Shown here: positions 1 through 9,274 of the stretch, in pieces
Numbering within the stretch: position 1 is the first letter of the stretch
How the letters are laid out: each line of letters begins with the position of its first letter
NCBI GenBank assembly: GCA_002355495.1
Contig: AP017424.1
Coordinates: 1,240,001-1,304,000, forward strand
Origin: Streptomyces laurentii
GTDB taxonomy: Bacteria; Actinomycetota; Actinomycetes; Streptomycetales; Streptomycetaceae
Reading direction: 5' to 3'
Length of the DNA: 64,000 nucleotides
Made by a program: the position numbers and the translations under genes
Notes under the pieces: model-generated
The model's database searches: none
What the model was told of the DNA's origin: nothing
Seen by the model: the letters and a program-made list of their open reading frames with translations, nothing else

Positions 1-931
1 CCGCCGGGCGTCGGCGGACCAGTCCTGGTGGCGCGCACCCGCCGCGGGGCGTGGCGCGGCGCGGGTCGCCCGCTCGCCGTCCACACGGGAACACGACTGC
101 AGGACCGCCCAGTACGCCACCTGACGGTCATCGTTCCAGCCCGTGCGCTCGCCGGTGGCGGCCAGCTCCATGAACACGGCCAGCGCCTCCTGCCATGCGG
201 CGGCGGCCCGCTCGTCCCGCTCGCGGGCGTCGAGCATCCGCGCGTGGCCGATCAGCGTATGGAGGTGGTCGCCGAGCGACACATCGCCCTGCCCGACCCC
301 GGCCCGTTGCACATCGACGAGCTCCCCGTACGCGGCGAGTGCCTCACCGGACCGGCCGGCGGCGTCGAGCGCGCCGATCCACTGCACGAACCCCGCCGCG
401 AGCTCCCCGTACCGAAGCCCGTCCGGCCGAATCGCCGCGACCCACTCGGCCATGGCCTCGGCGGCCTCGGCGTGCCGTCCCTCCTCGGCGACACCGGCGG
501 CCCACAGGGGCAGCCCCCCGACCCGGCTGCTTCCGGTCCGCTTCGCCTTCGCCCGGTCCATGGCCAGCATCTCGGCGCGCAGCGCGAGTCCTTCCGCGCG
601 TCGCCCCAGTGCGAACAGAGGCCGCTGGGCGTAGGCGAGCGACGTGTGCACGAGGTCTTCCCGGGCGGGCTCGGCCGGATCCACGGCACGGGCCGCCGCC
701 AGCGCCTCCTCGCACAGCGTCCACTGGATCTCGGGCCGGTCCCTGAACCGGTCGTCGAAACCGAGGTGCTGCAGGGCCCGGACCAGCTTGGGCAGATAGG
801 CCTTGGGACTCACCTGAGCAAGTACCCGATAGGCGTCGACTTCCTCGCGTACGGTGCGGCGCCCCGAGGCCAGAAGTGCCACCCGGGCCCGGAGAACTGC
901 GTCCTGATCGAATTTCCCCCACGCATTCATG
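1..931 (-). CDS. Helical-repeat (TPR-like) protein, 3' end beyond window
   Basis: An open frame reads on the minus strand from an ATG at 931 to the window edge without a stop, about 310 codons. The product is almost all alpha-helical, rich in Ala, Arg, Glu and Leu, with loosely repeated helix pairs (for example EALAAYGELVDVQ and AAAWQEALAVF) like tetratricopeptide-type scaffolds. There is no signal peptide, membrane segment or catalytic motif. Third-position GC bias supports this frame over the plus-strand frames across the same bases. The ribosome site before 931 is weak, so the start is uncertain. I do not recognise a specific function; a protein-interaction or regulatory role is only inferred from the fold. 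It is divergent from the ADP-ribosylglycohydrolase gene, with about 160 bp of shared upstream DNA. Confidence 0.65.
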
Positions 932-1092
932 ACGGCGATTCTGAGTGCCGCCGACAGGGCCCAACAACCGTCCTGAGCTGTGCCGTTCGTCCTACGAAAA
1001 ATCCCTTTGACCTGTCATGATGGATCTGGCATCACTTTTCGCGGGAGGACGGGACAACCGAGTCCGTCCGGCGCGAAACGAGGTCGCTTTCC

Positions 1093-2013
1093 ATGCGTTT
1101 CGAGGACAGGGCCGTCGGTGCCGTACTGGGTTCCGCCGTCGGAGACGCGCTGGGGGCGCCTTTCGAATTCGGGCTCCCGGGGGTGTTCCGGGAGCGGTTC
1201 CCGGACGGGGCCGGCGAGATGTGCGGGGGCGGCGGCTGGGATCCGGGCGAGGCGACGGACGACACGCAGATGGCTGTCCTGGTCGGCGCGTCGCTCGTCG
1301 AGCGCGACGGGCTCGACCTGCCCGACATCTTCGACCGGTTCCGGCGCTGGGCCGCCGCCGAACCGAAGGACATCGGCCTGCAGACCGAGGCCGTGCTGCT
1401 CGGCGGGGATCCCTGGGACACCGCCGCGGCACGGCACTTCGAGGGCACCATGCACGCGGCGGGCAACGGTTCGCTGATGCGCGCCGCCACCTCCGCCGTG
1501 CACTTCGCCGCCGCGGGGCGCACCGCCACCATGACCGCCGCCCGGCACCTCGCCGCGCTCACCCACGGGGACCCCGCCACGTGGGAGGGCACGGCGGTGC
1601 TCCACGAACTGGTCCGCGTGGCCCTGCTCGGCGACGACCCGCTCGCCGCCGTACCCGCCACGCTCGCCGAAGTCGCCGCGCCGCACCGGGAGCGGTGGGC
1701 GACGGTCCTCGCGCCGGACTGGCGGCCCGAGGACGCCACCGAGTTCAACGGCGCCGTCTGGCCCTGCCTCGGCTCCGCCCTCTGGGCACTGCGCACCACC
1801 GCCTCGTACACGTCGGCGCTCGCCGCCGCGATCGACCTGGGCGGCGACACCGACACGGTCGCCGCCGTCACCGGCATGCTGGCGGGCGCGGTCCACGGCC
1901 CCGCCGCCCTCCCCGCCCGCTGGACGGACCCGCTGCACGTCCCGCTGCCGGGGTTCGGCAATCGCGTGCTCCGCGCCGCCGACCTGCGCGACCTCGCCCT
2001 GGCCCTGCTCTGA
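1093..2013 (+). CDS. ADP-ribosylglycohydrolase family protein
   Basis: A 306-residue protein of the DraG/ARH fold, which removes ADP-ribose from proteins or small molecules using two magnesium ions. The family signature is clear: GDALGAPFEF near residue 17 at the N-terminus, TDDTQMA near residue 56 (metal-binding Asp cluster) and GGDTDTVAAVTGMLAGA near the C-terminus, which carries the other metal ligands. Length is normal for the family. The ATG follows a run of purine-rich sequence ending at 1083. It stands alone and is divergent from the helical-repeat gene on its left. The substrate cannot be read from the sequence; dinitrogenase reductase is unlikely in this genus. Confidence 0.9.
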   Translation: MRFEDRAVGAVLGSAVGDALGAPFEFGLPGVFRERFPDGAGEMCGGGGWDPGEATDDTQMAVLVGASLVERDGLDLPDIFDRFRRWAAAEPKDIGLQTEAVLLGGDPWDTAAARHFEGTMHAAGNGSLMRAATSAVHFAAAGRTATMTAARHLAALTHGDPATWEGTAVLHELVRVALLGDDPLAAVPATLAEVAAPHRERWATVLAPDWRPEDATEFNGAVWPCLGSALWALRTTASYTSALAAAIDLGGDTDTVAAVTGMLAGAVHGPAALPARWTDPLHVPLPGFGNRVLRAADLRDLALALL

Positions 2014-2093
2014 CCCGGCCCGAACCCGCCCCCGCGTCAAGGCGTCCCGTGCGTGACAGGATCTCGCCGACCGTACGCACACGAGGAGGCACC

Positions 2094-2582
2094 GTGGACG
2101 ACCGTTCACCGCACGACCACGCCGACTGGGAGGAGGTCGTGTCCTCGGCTCGCGAGCGGGCCCGCTCGCGGCAGGCCCTCATGGTCGAGCGCCACGGCCT
2201 GTCGGGGGATGTCCAGTACCACTGGTCGCTCGACGACGCACGGATGACCTGGTCCCGTGGAGGGGAGCCGTTCCTGACGGGACGGCTCACGATGATCGGC
2301 AGCGTGAGCCTGTCCCAGCGGACCTGGCTGTGGTCCTGGGCCAACGAGTCACTTCCGTCAGCGGCCTTGGGCGACATCGCGCGGGTACGCCGGTTCGGCG
2401 AGGCGCACGACTTTCCGGTGCTGCCCTGGCCGGGCTTCGGCTACCTGCCCGAACTCGTCGCCGAAGCACGGATGGTCGCGGCCTCGGTCCTCGACGCCGA
2501 CGGACTCTGGTCGGAGTCCACCGACGACGGGGAACCGCACTTCCTGCTCCACGACCTGAAGCCGGTCACCGACGCCGCATGA
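2094..2582 (+). CDS. DUF6882-type hypothetical protein
   Basis: A GTG at 2094 is preceded by GAGGAGG at 2083-2089, a strong ribosome site. The 162-residue product is acidic and soluble, has no signal peptide, and is rich in tryptophan (WSLDDARMTWSRGG, RTWLWSWANESLP). The WxWANxS block and the later PWPGFGYLPELVAEAR block resemble a family I recall as DUF6882, of unknown function. It lies 80 bp after the ADP-ribosylglycohydrolase on the same strand and could be cotranscribed, though no functional link is evident. It faces the P450 gene convergently, with 61 bp between stops. Confidence 0.7.
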   Translation: MDDRSPHDHADWEEVVSSARERARSRQALMVERHGLSGDVQYHWSLDDARMTWSRGGEPFLTGRLTMIGSVSLSQRTWLWSWANESLPSAALGDIARVRRFGEAHDFPVLPWPGFGYLPELVAEARMVAASVLDADGLWSESTDDGEPHFLLHDLKPVTDAA

Positions 2583-2643
2583 CGGGGGCGTGACGGCCCC
2601 GGCGCTGATCCGTCGGCCCCACCCCGGGCTTTCCGGACACGGC

Positions 2644-4032
2644 CTACCGCTTGCGCACCGTGGCCAGGACCTCGCGGTCGGGCTGGAGCGTCAGGCTCGG
2701 CACCGGGCGTATCTCGCCGGGGTCGAGGTCGAGCCGGAAGCGGCGGGCGATCACCGCCAGCACGAGGACGGCCTCGACCATCGCGAAGCGGGTGCCGAGG
2801 CAGACCCGCGGGCCGCCGCCGAAGGGGAACCAGGCGTACTCGGGTATGTCCTCGGCCGGGGTGCCGTCGGCCTGGGCGAGCCACCGCTCGGGACGGAACT
2901 CCAGCGGGTCCCGGTACCAGCGGCCGTCGCGGTGGGTGGCCCACTGGCTGCTCCAGACCCGGGTGCCGGGGCGCACCGGCGCGCCACCCAGAGTGGCGCC
3001 CTCCTTCGCGATCGCGGTGGTCAGCCAGATCGCGGGATAGAGACGCAGGGTCTCCTTCACCACGGCCTGGGTGTAGGCGAGTTCGGTGAAGTCGTCGAAG
3101 CCGGGGTCCCGGTCGCCGAGCACCCGGTCGAGCTCCTCGCCCAGCGCGTCGGCGACCCGCGGGTTGTGTGCCAGCAGGTACCACGCCCACAGCAGGGTGG
3201 AGCTGGTGGTCTCGTGGCCGCCGACGTAGAGGGTGACGGTCTCGTCGCGGATCTCCCGGTCGGAGAGCGGCGCGCCGGTCTCGTCCCGGGCCGCGAGCAG
3301 CCGGCTGAGCAGGTCGGGGCGCTCGGTGTCGCCGCCCCGGTGGCGGGCGACGACCCGGGCGACCTCGTTGTCGATGACGGCCACGGCCCGCTTGATCCGG
3401 GCCCGCCCCCGCGTGGGGACCCAGTCGGGCAGGATCCCGCCGAGACCGCTGAACTCGTCGCCGATCTCCCGCTGGGCGACGTCCATGGCCTGGCCGATGG
3501 CCTCGACGTCGGCGGCGGTATCGGTGCCGAAGATGGTGCGGACGGCGATCAGCTGCGTGAGCCCGGTCATCTCCCGCTTGACGTCGACCCGTTGTCCGTC
3601 GGTCCACCGCTCGGCGAGGGCGACGGCGCACTCGGCCATGGTGGCCGCGTAGGACTTGACCTGCCGGGGCCGCACGGACGGCTGCACCAGGGAGCGCTTG
3701 CGCCGCCAGTCCGCGCCCTTGGCGACCACCACCCCGTCACCGAGCAGGGTGCGTACGGCAATGCCGAGGTCGGGCTGGTCGAAGGTCCGCTCGACCTCGG
3801 TGAGCAGTTCGCCGACGGTCTCCGGGTGGGCGACGAACAGCATCTCGCTCGGACCGAACCGCCAGCGGACGAAGTCCCCGCGCCCCCGCAGCTGTTCGAA
3901 GAAGGCAAGCGGGTCCTTGCCGAACTCCGGCATGTTCCCGAGCACCGGGACCCCGCGCGGTCCCGGCACCCTCCTTCGTCCGTCCGCCTCCCTGGCCTCG
4001 GCATCGGCGGGCGGACCGGCGTGCGTGGTCAC
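2644..4032 (-). CDS. Cytochrome P450 monooxygenase
   Basis: A 462-residue heme-thiolate oxygenase. The I-helix oxygen-activation motif GGHETTS, the K-helix ExxR in KETLRLYP and the heme-binding loop FPFGGGPRVCLGTRFA with its cysteine ligand are all intact. There is no membrane anchor, so it is a soluble bacterial class I enzyme that needs a ferredoxin and reductase. Start GTG at 4032 has an AAGGAA-type site about 8 bases upstream; an ATG frame 41 codons further out lacks a good site. A short ferredoxin gene lies about 20 kb away, so a dedicated redox partner is not adjacent. The substrate is unknown. Two DnaA-box-like sequences lie in its upstream region. Confidence 0.93.
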   Translation of the reverse strand: MTTHAGPPADAEAREADGRRRVPGPRGVPVLGNMPEFGKDPLAFFEQLRGRGDFVRWRFGPSEMLFVAHPETVGELLTEVERTFDQPDLGIAVRTLLGDGVVVAKGADWRRKRSLVQPSVRPRQVKSYAATMAECAVALAERWTDGQRVDVKREMTGLTQLIAVRTIFGTDTAADVEAIGQAMDVAQREIGDEFSGLGGILPDWVPTRGRARIKRAVAVIDNEVARVVARHRGGDTERPDLLSRLLAARDETGAPLSDREIRDETVTLYVGGHETTSSTLLWAWYLLAHNPRVADALGEELDRVLGDRDPGFDDFTELAYTQAVVKETLRLYPAIWLTTAIAKEGATLGGAPVRPGTRVWSSQWATHRDGRWYRDPLEFRPERWLAQADGTPAEDIPEYAWFPFGGGPRVCLGTRFAMVEAVLVLAVIARRFRLDLDPGEIRPVPSLTLQPDREVLATVRKR

Positions 4033-4121
4033 AGGCGTTTCCTTCCACGGGAGTTGCCCCACAGGGCCCGGTGGTGCGTACGCGACCATGGAAGCCGACG
4101 GACCCGACACCACGCCAGCCC

Positions 4122-4144
4122 TGTGGACAACCGGCTGTGGAAAA
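4122..4144 (-). promoter_or_regulatory. Two DnaA-box-like sites in direct orientation
   Basis: On the minus strand the sequence reads TTGTCCACA (4122-4130) and TTTTCCACA (4136-4144), spaced 14 bp apart. The first is the preferred Streptomyces DnaA box and the second fits the general TTWTNCACA consensus. They sit 90-110 bp upstream of the P450 start, in the 250-bp gap after the helicase gene. DnaA binding is inferred from the match only. Confidence 0.45.
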
Positions 4145-4282
4145 CTCGCCGGCACTCCCCCGCCGACATCCGTCCGGGCATGTCGCCGAACCTGGCCGGA
4201 AAACCGTCGGACCCGGCCAGGCGTCCATCCGCCCCGGCCGGGCCCGTCAGCGCACTGCTCAGTGCGTCTCTCAGCGCATCGC

Positions 4283-7111
4283 TCAGCCCACCGAGCTGTA
4301 CGCCACCACGCCCCTCAGCAGCGCGTCCACGGCCTTGCGCGCGTTCTTCGGCACGGTGCTGCCCTCCCTGGGCGCGGCCGCGGCGATCTGCCCGAGCACG
4401 TCGATGACCTGCTTGCACCAGCGGACGAAGTCGCCGGCCGGCATCTCGGCCTCGCGCAGCACCTCGTCGAGCCCCTTGTCGGAGGCCCACTGGTACACGG
4501 CCCAGGCGAAGCCCAGGTCGGGCTCGCGCTGTCCGACGCCCTCGGCCTGGTGGAGCCGGAACTCCTCCTCCAGCGCGTCCAGCCGGCCCCAGATCCGCAC
4601 CATCTCGCCGAGCGCCGCCTTCGACCGGCCGGTCGGCAGCTTCGGCGCCATGGCGTCGTCGGACTGCCGGGCCTCGTAGACGAGCGCGGAGACACAGGCG
4701 GCCAGCTCGGCCGGGCTGAGCCCCTCCCACACGCCTTCGCGCAGGCACTCGCTCGCCAGCAGGTCGAGTTCGCCGTAGAGCCGGGCGAGCCGCTTGCCGT
4801 TGTCCGTGACCTCGTCGTCGCGCAGATAGTCCAGCTCGGTCAGGAGCGCGACGATCCGGTCGAAGGTTCGGGCGATGGTGTTGGTGCGGCCCTCGATGCG
4901 CCGCTCCAGCTGCTTGGTGTCGCGCTGCAGCCGGTGGTAGCGCTCGGCCCAGCGGGCGTGGTCCTCGCGCTCGTCGCAGCCATGGCAGGGGTGCGCGCGG
5001 ATCTCGGTGCGCAGCCGGGCGATCTGGCGGTCGTCGGCCGCGGCCGAACGCTGCTTGCGGTGCCGCTCGGGGTCGAGGTGACCCGCCTTGGACCGCAGTG
5101 CGGAGGCCAGGTCGCGGCGGGACTGCGGCGACTTCGGGTTGAAGGACCGCGGGATCCGCATCCGCTCCAGCGGCTCCACGGGCACCGGGAAGTCGATCGA
5201 CGCGAGTCGCTTGACCTGCCGCTCGGCCGTCAGCACCAGCGGGCGCGGCCCGTCGTGGTGGTCGAAGCCGCGGTGCCGGTCGGTCCGGCCGGCCGGCACG
5301 CCCGGGTCGAGGACCAGCGCGAGACCGGCGAACTTGCCCGTCGGCACGTGGATGACGTCACCGGGCTTCAGCCGCTCCAGCGACGCCGCGGCCTGCGCAC
5401 GGCGCTGCGCGGCGCCTTGCCGGGCCAGGTCCGTCTCGCGGTCCTTGAGTTCGCGGCGGAGCCGCGCGTACTCCTCGAAATCGCCGAGGTGGCAGGTCAT
5501 GCCCTCCTTGTAGCCGCTCAGGCCCTCCTCGTTCTTCTGCACCTGGCGGGAGATCCCGACGACCGAGCGGTCGGCCTGGAACTGGGCGAAGGAGGTCTCG
5601 AGCAGCTCGCGCGAGCGGTGCCGGCCGAACTGGTCGACGAGGTTGACCGCCATGTTGTACGAGGGCTTGAAGCTGGAGCGCAGCGGATACGTACGGGTGC
5701 CGGCGAGTCCGGCGAGGTGGCCGGGGTCCATGCCGCGCTGCCACAGCACCACGGCGTGGCCCTCGACGTCGATGCCGCGCCGCCCGGCCCGCCCGGTGAG
5801 CTGGGTGTACTCGCCGGGGGTGATGTCCGCGTGCTGCTCGCCGTTCCACTTGACGAGCTTCTCCAGGACCACCGACCGGGCCGGCATGTTGATGCCGAGG
5901 GCCAGCGTCTCGGTGGCGAAGACCGCCTTGACGAGACCGCGGACGAACAGCTCCTCGACGACCTCCTTGAAGGTCGGCAGCATGCCGGCGTGGTGCGCGG
6001 CGATGCCCCGCTCCAGGCCTTCGAGCCACTCGTAGTAGCCGAGGACGTGCAGGTCCTCGGTGGGGATGGCGGCGGTGCGCTCCTCGACGATCTCGCGGAC
6101 CCGCAGGCGGGCCTCCTCGTCGTTGAGCCGCAGGCCCGCGTGGAGGCACTGCTGTACGGCGGCCTCGCAGCCGGCCCGGCTGAAGATGAAGGTGATGGCG
6201 GGCAGCAGCCCCTCGGCGTCCAGCCGGTCGATGACCTCGGGCCGGCCCGGCGTCCAGATCCGGGAGCGTGCGCGCCGCTCGCGCTCGCGGTCGGCCTCGC
6301 GGACCATCTTGCCGCGCCGCCGCTCGCGCGGGTTGTACGTCCGCGAGTTCTCGGTCCGGGCCAGGCGCAGCAGGTCGGGGTTGACCTCGCGGCGGGAGGA
6401 GCCGCGGCCGCCGTGGTCGGTCTCCTCCTCGAAGAGGTCGTACATCCGCCGGCCGGCCAGCACGTGCTGCCACAGCGGCACGGGGCGGCTCTCGGAGACG
6501 ATGACCTCGGTGTCGCCGCGGACGGTGTCGAGCCAGTCGCCGAACTCCTCGGCGTTCGACACGGTCGCCGAGAGCGACACGAGCGTCACCGACTCGGGGA
6601 GGTGGATGATCACTTCCTCCCACACGGCGCCGCGGAAGCGGTCGGAGAGGTAGTGGACCTCGTCCATGACCACGTAGCCGAGGCCGGAGAGCGCCTGCGA
6701 GCCCGCGTAGAGCATGTTGCGCAGGACCTCGGTGGTCATGACGATCACCGGGGCGTCGCCGTTGACACTGTTGTCACCGGTGAGCAGGCCGACCTTGTCG
6801 TGTCCGTAGCGCTTGACGAGGTCGGTGTACTTCTGGTTGGAGAGCGCCTTGATGGGCGTGGTGTAGAAGCATTTGCGGCCCTGCTGGAGGGCCAGGTGGA
6901 CGGCGAACTCGCCCACGATGGTCTTGCCGGAGCCCGTGGGCGCGGCGACGAGCACGCCCTTGCCCGCTTCGAGGGCCTGGCATGCCTCGATCTGGAAGGG
7001 GTCCAGACCGAAGTCGTACATCTCGCGGAAGGGGGCCAGCGCGGTGGCCTGGTCCGCGGAGCGGGCGCGGGCAGCCGCGTACGCCTCGGCTGGTGTGAGG
7101 TCCTCAGTCAT
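4283..7111 (-). CDS. helY: HelY/Mtr4-type DExH superfamily 2 RNA helicase
   Basis: A 942-residue ATP-dependent RNA helicase of the Ski2/Mtr4 group. Walker A (APTGSGKT) is at residues 57-64 and the motif II box DEVH at 150-153. LSAT (motif III), the TLALGINMPAR block and QLTGRAGRRG (motif VI) follow in normal order, then a long C-terminal helical domain. The ATG at 7111 is chosen because MTEDLTPAEAY starts conserved sequence; an in-frame extension upstream is Arg/Pro-rich and looks non-coding. In mycobacteria and streptomycetes this gene sits beside tatC/tatA and pafBC, as it does here. Its natural role is probably RNA surveillance or maturation, inferred from family. Confidence 0.92.
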   Translation of the reverse strand: MTEDLTPAEAYAAARARSADQATALAPFREMYDFGLDPFQIEACQALEAGKGVLVAAPTGSGKTIVGEFAVHLALQQGRKCFYTTPIKALSNQKYTDLVKRYGHDKVGLLTGDNSVNGDAPVIVMTTEVLRNMLYAGSQALSGLGYVVMDEVHYLSDRFRGAVWEEVIIHLPESVTLVSLSATVSNAEEFGDWLDTVRGDTEVIVSESRPVPLWQHVLAGRRMYDLFEEETDHGGRGSSRREVNPDLLRLARTENSRTYNPRERRRGKMVREADRERERRARSRIWTPGRPEVIDRLDAEGLLPAITFIFSRAGCEAAVQQCLHAGLRLNDEEARLRVREIVEERTAAIPTEDLHVLGYYEWLEGLERGIAAHHAGMLPTFKEVVEELFVRGLVKAVFATETLALGINMPARSVVLEKLVKWNGEQHADITPGEYTQLTGRAGRRGIDVEGHAVVLWQRGMDPGHLAGLAGTRTYPLRSSFKPSYNMAVNLVDQFGRHRSRELLETSFAQFQADRSVVGISRQVQKNEEGLSGYKEGMTCHLGDFEEYARLRRELKDRETDLARQGAAQRRAQAAASLERLKPGDVIHVPTGKFAGLALVLDPGVPAGRTDRHRGFDHHDGPRPLVLTAERQVKRLASIDFPVPVEPLERMRIPRSFNPKSPQSRRDLASALRSKAGHLDPERHRKQRSAAADDRQIARLRTEIRAHPCHGCDEREDHARWAERYHRLQRDTKQLERRIEGRTNTIARTFDRIVALLTELDYLRDDEVTDNGKRLARLYGELDLLASECLREGVWEGLSPAELAACVSALVYEARQSDDAMAPKLPTGRSKAALGEMVRIWGRLDALEEEFRLHQAEGVGQREPDLGFAWAVYQWASDKGLDEVLREAEMPAGDFVRWCKQVIDVLGQIAAAAPREGSTVPKNARKAVDALLRGVVAYSSVG

Positions 7112-7203
7112 CTTGTCAACGAGCCTACCCGCCCCCTCTGACAGTGACGCGATCTTTATGGGGCGGCCTCGGGAGGCCCCGGGCGGACCTGCCGGGCGGG
7201 CTG

Positions 7204-8177
7204 CTACGGGGCGGGCGGGGCCAGGACGCGCAGGGCACCCGGGACGCAGCGGGCGGTGAGCGGGAGGGGGCCCAGCGGCTCGCCGTCGGCGTATCCGGTC
7301 ACGTCGGGGGCGTCGAGGGTGAGGGCACGGACCCGGTGCAGGGTGACCTTGGGGTGGCTGAGGTGGGTGCCCTTGTAGACGCGCGGGAAGACCTTGATCA
7401 GTTCGGTGCGCGGGAGGTCGCCGACGACGATGACGTCGAAGAGCCCGTCGTCCATGACGGCGTCGGCGCATATGCGCATGCCGCCGCCGTAGGAGGTGCC
7501 GTTCCCGACGGCGACGAGCGTGGCGTCGACCCTCGTCTCGGTGCCGTCGTCGAGGGTGAGGCGGTACGGGATGGGCCGGAACGAGGCGAGTTCGGCGAGG
7601 ATCGCGAGGTCGTACTTGAAACGTCCGGCGGGCAGCCGCATCCGGTTGCCGCGGTCGTTGACCCGGGAGTCGAAGCCGGAGGCGAGAACGGTGCCGAACC
7701 AGCGCCCGCCGGCCGCACCGGCGGCCTTCCCCCCGAGCCGTCCTCCTCCGAGCCCCCCTGGTTCCGCTCCCCCAGGCCCTGCTCGACCCGTCCCAGGTCG
7801 ATCACGCGCCCGCCGTCGCCCTTGAGGACCTCGGCGACGGTCGCGGCGGCCCCGGCCGGATCCCGGACGGGCAGTCCGAGGGAGCGGGCGAAGTCGTTGC
7901 CGGTGCCGACGGCGATCACGCCGAGCGGGGTGCCGGTGCCGGCCACCGCCTGCAGCGCCAGGGAGACGACGCCGTCGCCGCCCACGGCCACGAGCGCGTC
8001 GGTGCCGGCCGCGACGGCCTCGCGGACGCGCCGCAGCGCGTCGTCGGCGTCGTGGCCGAGGATCGTCCGCACCGAGAAGCCGGCGTCCCGGAGCACGCGA
8101 GCGGCCGGCTGCGCGGCGTGCGCGCCCCGGCCGCGTCCCGCTGTGGGATTGACGAAGAGGGTGATGTCGCTGGTCAT
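7204..8177 (-). pseudogene. Diacylglycerol/lipid kinase (DagK) interrupted by a frameshift
   Basis: The N-terminal half reads from ATG 8177 in one frame and contains the kinase signatures GGDG (residues 66-69) and GTGNDFARSL (91-100), down to VIDLGRV. The C-terminal half (WFGTVLASGFDSRVNDRGN through YADGEPLGPLPL) is in the next frame and ends at 7204. Going from one to the other needs a -1 shift, equal to one missing base, somewhere in 7720-7790. That stretch holds several runs of five or six Cs on the plus strand and encodes a Gly-rich linker of about 30 residues that I do not expect in this family. Without correction the protein stops early after about 259 residues with a scrambled tail. 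It may be a sequencing slip, a true mutation or, less likely, programmed frameshifting. Family role: phosphorylation of diacylglycerol or related lipids at the membrane. Confidence 0.8.
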
Positions 8178-8215
8178 GGGGTCCCCCCGGATCGGGTCTG
8201 AGGGGGGACCCTACA

Positions 8216-9163
8216 TCAGGTGATGTCGTCGTAACCGTTGAGCCGCTGCGACCTGGCTCCGTCCGACTCGCCAGTGGCCTGCTCGGGCAGCACCCGCGCG
8301 GCACCCACGGTCTCGACCTCGCCGATCGCCTCGGGGGTCAGGTCCAGCCGGGAGGCCTCGTCGTCGTCGAGAGCGGCATCGGCGTTCTTGCGTCCGCGCC
8401 GCCTGTCGTTGAGCAGCGAGAAGCCGACGGCCGCCAGGTAGAGCACGGTGATCGGGCCGGCCAGGGCGAGCATGCCGACCGGGTCGGTGGTCGGGGTGAT
8501 CACGGCGCCGAAGACGAACACGCCCATGATCACGCCGCGCCACCAGCGGGCCATCCGGCGGCCGCTGAGGACGCCGGTGAGGTTCAGCATCACCAGCACC
8601 AGCGGCAGCTCGAAGGCGAGGCCGAAGACGAGCACCATGCGCAGGGTGAAGTCGAGGACGTCACCGAGCGAGAGGATGTTGGCGGATCCCGCGGGCGTGA
8701 GGCTGATGAGCACCTGCACGCTGACGGGAAGGATGAGGTAAGCGAGGTAGGCGCCGGCCGCGAAGAGCGGGACCGCGGCGCCGACGAAGGCGTATGTGTA
8801 CTTCTTCTCGTGCTTGTGCAGACCGGGCGCGATGAAGGCCCAGAGCTGGTACAGCCAGACCGGGCTCGCCACGACGAGACCCGTCGTGAGGGAGAGCTGG
8901 ATGGTCGTGCTGAACGGCGCCATCAGCGTGTTGAAGGACACGATCGCGCAGTTGCCGCCGTCGCTGGTGACACCGGGCCCGCACTTGGGCACCGACCCGG
9001 TCAGGAACTGCATCAGCTCCTCGCTGTACACGAGGGCCACGATGGTGACCGCCGCGATGGCCAGCAGGCCCTTCGCCAGGCGGTTCCGAAGCTCACGCAG
9101 GTGTTCCACGAGGGGCATACGGCCCTCGGGGTCCTTCTCCTGCTTGCGGGCGGACTTGAGCAA
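8216..9163 (-). CDS. tatC: Sec-independent protein translocase TatC
   Basis: A 315-residue polytopic membrane protein, the receptor for twin-arginine signal peptides in the Tat export pathway. The N-terminal MPLVEHLRELRNRL motif, SPVWLYQLWAFIAPGL and FELPLVLVMLNLTG are hallmark TatC segments, with six predicted membrane helices. A cytoplasmic tail of about 60 polar residues follows the last helix. The start is TTG at 9163: an in-frame stop lies just upstream and GAGG sits 7 bases before it. tatA is 64 bp upstream in the same orientation, so the two form a Tat operon next to the proteasome cluster, as in mycobacteria. Confidence 0.95.
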   Translation of the reverse strand: MLKSARKQEKDPEGRMPLVEHLRELRNRLAKGLLAIAAVTIVALVYSEELMQFLTGSVPKCGPGVTSDGGNCAIVSFNTLMAPFSTTIQLSLTTGLVVASPVWLYQLWAFIAPGLHKHEKKYTYAFVGAAVPLFAAGAYLAYLILPVSVQVLISLTPAGSANILSLGDVLDFTLRMVLVFGLAFELPLVLVMLNLTGVLSGRRMARWWRGVIMGVFVFGAVITPTTDPVGMLALAGPITVLYLAAVGFSLLNDRRRGRKNADAALDDDEASRLDLTPEAIGEVETVGAARVLPEQATGESDGARSQRLNGYDDIT

Positions 9164-9274
9164 CCCACGTCCTCATCTCGTGCGGCAGCCGCCGCGTGAC
9201 GCGGCGGCTACGGCGGGCCGGGTCAGCTCAGCGCTTGGTGGTGTCGGTGGGCTCGGCCACGGGACGCGCGCTGG

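Noticed and set aside
4122..4144. Replication origin
   Set aside because: Only two DnaA boxes, no dnaA or dnaN nearby; an oriC in this genus has many more boxes.
3656..7141. A 1161-codon plus-strand open frame over the P450 5' end and helicase
   Set aside because: Low-complexity shadow translation; the helicase motifs on the minus strand are all in order.
7720..7790. Programmed -1 frameshifting in the lipid kinase
   Set aside because: Formal slippery heptamers exist, but there is no downstream pseudoknot evidence, and a nearby gene shows the same one-base loss, so error or mutation is simpler.
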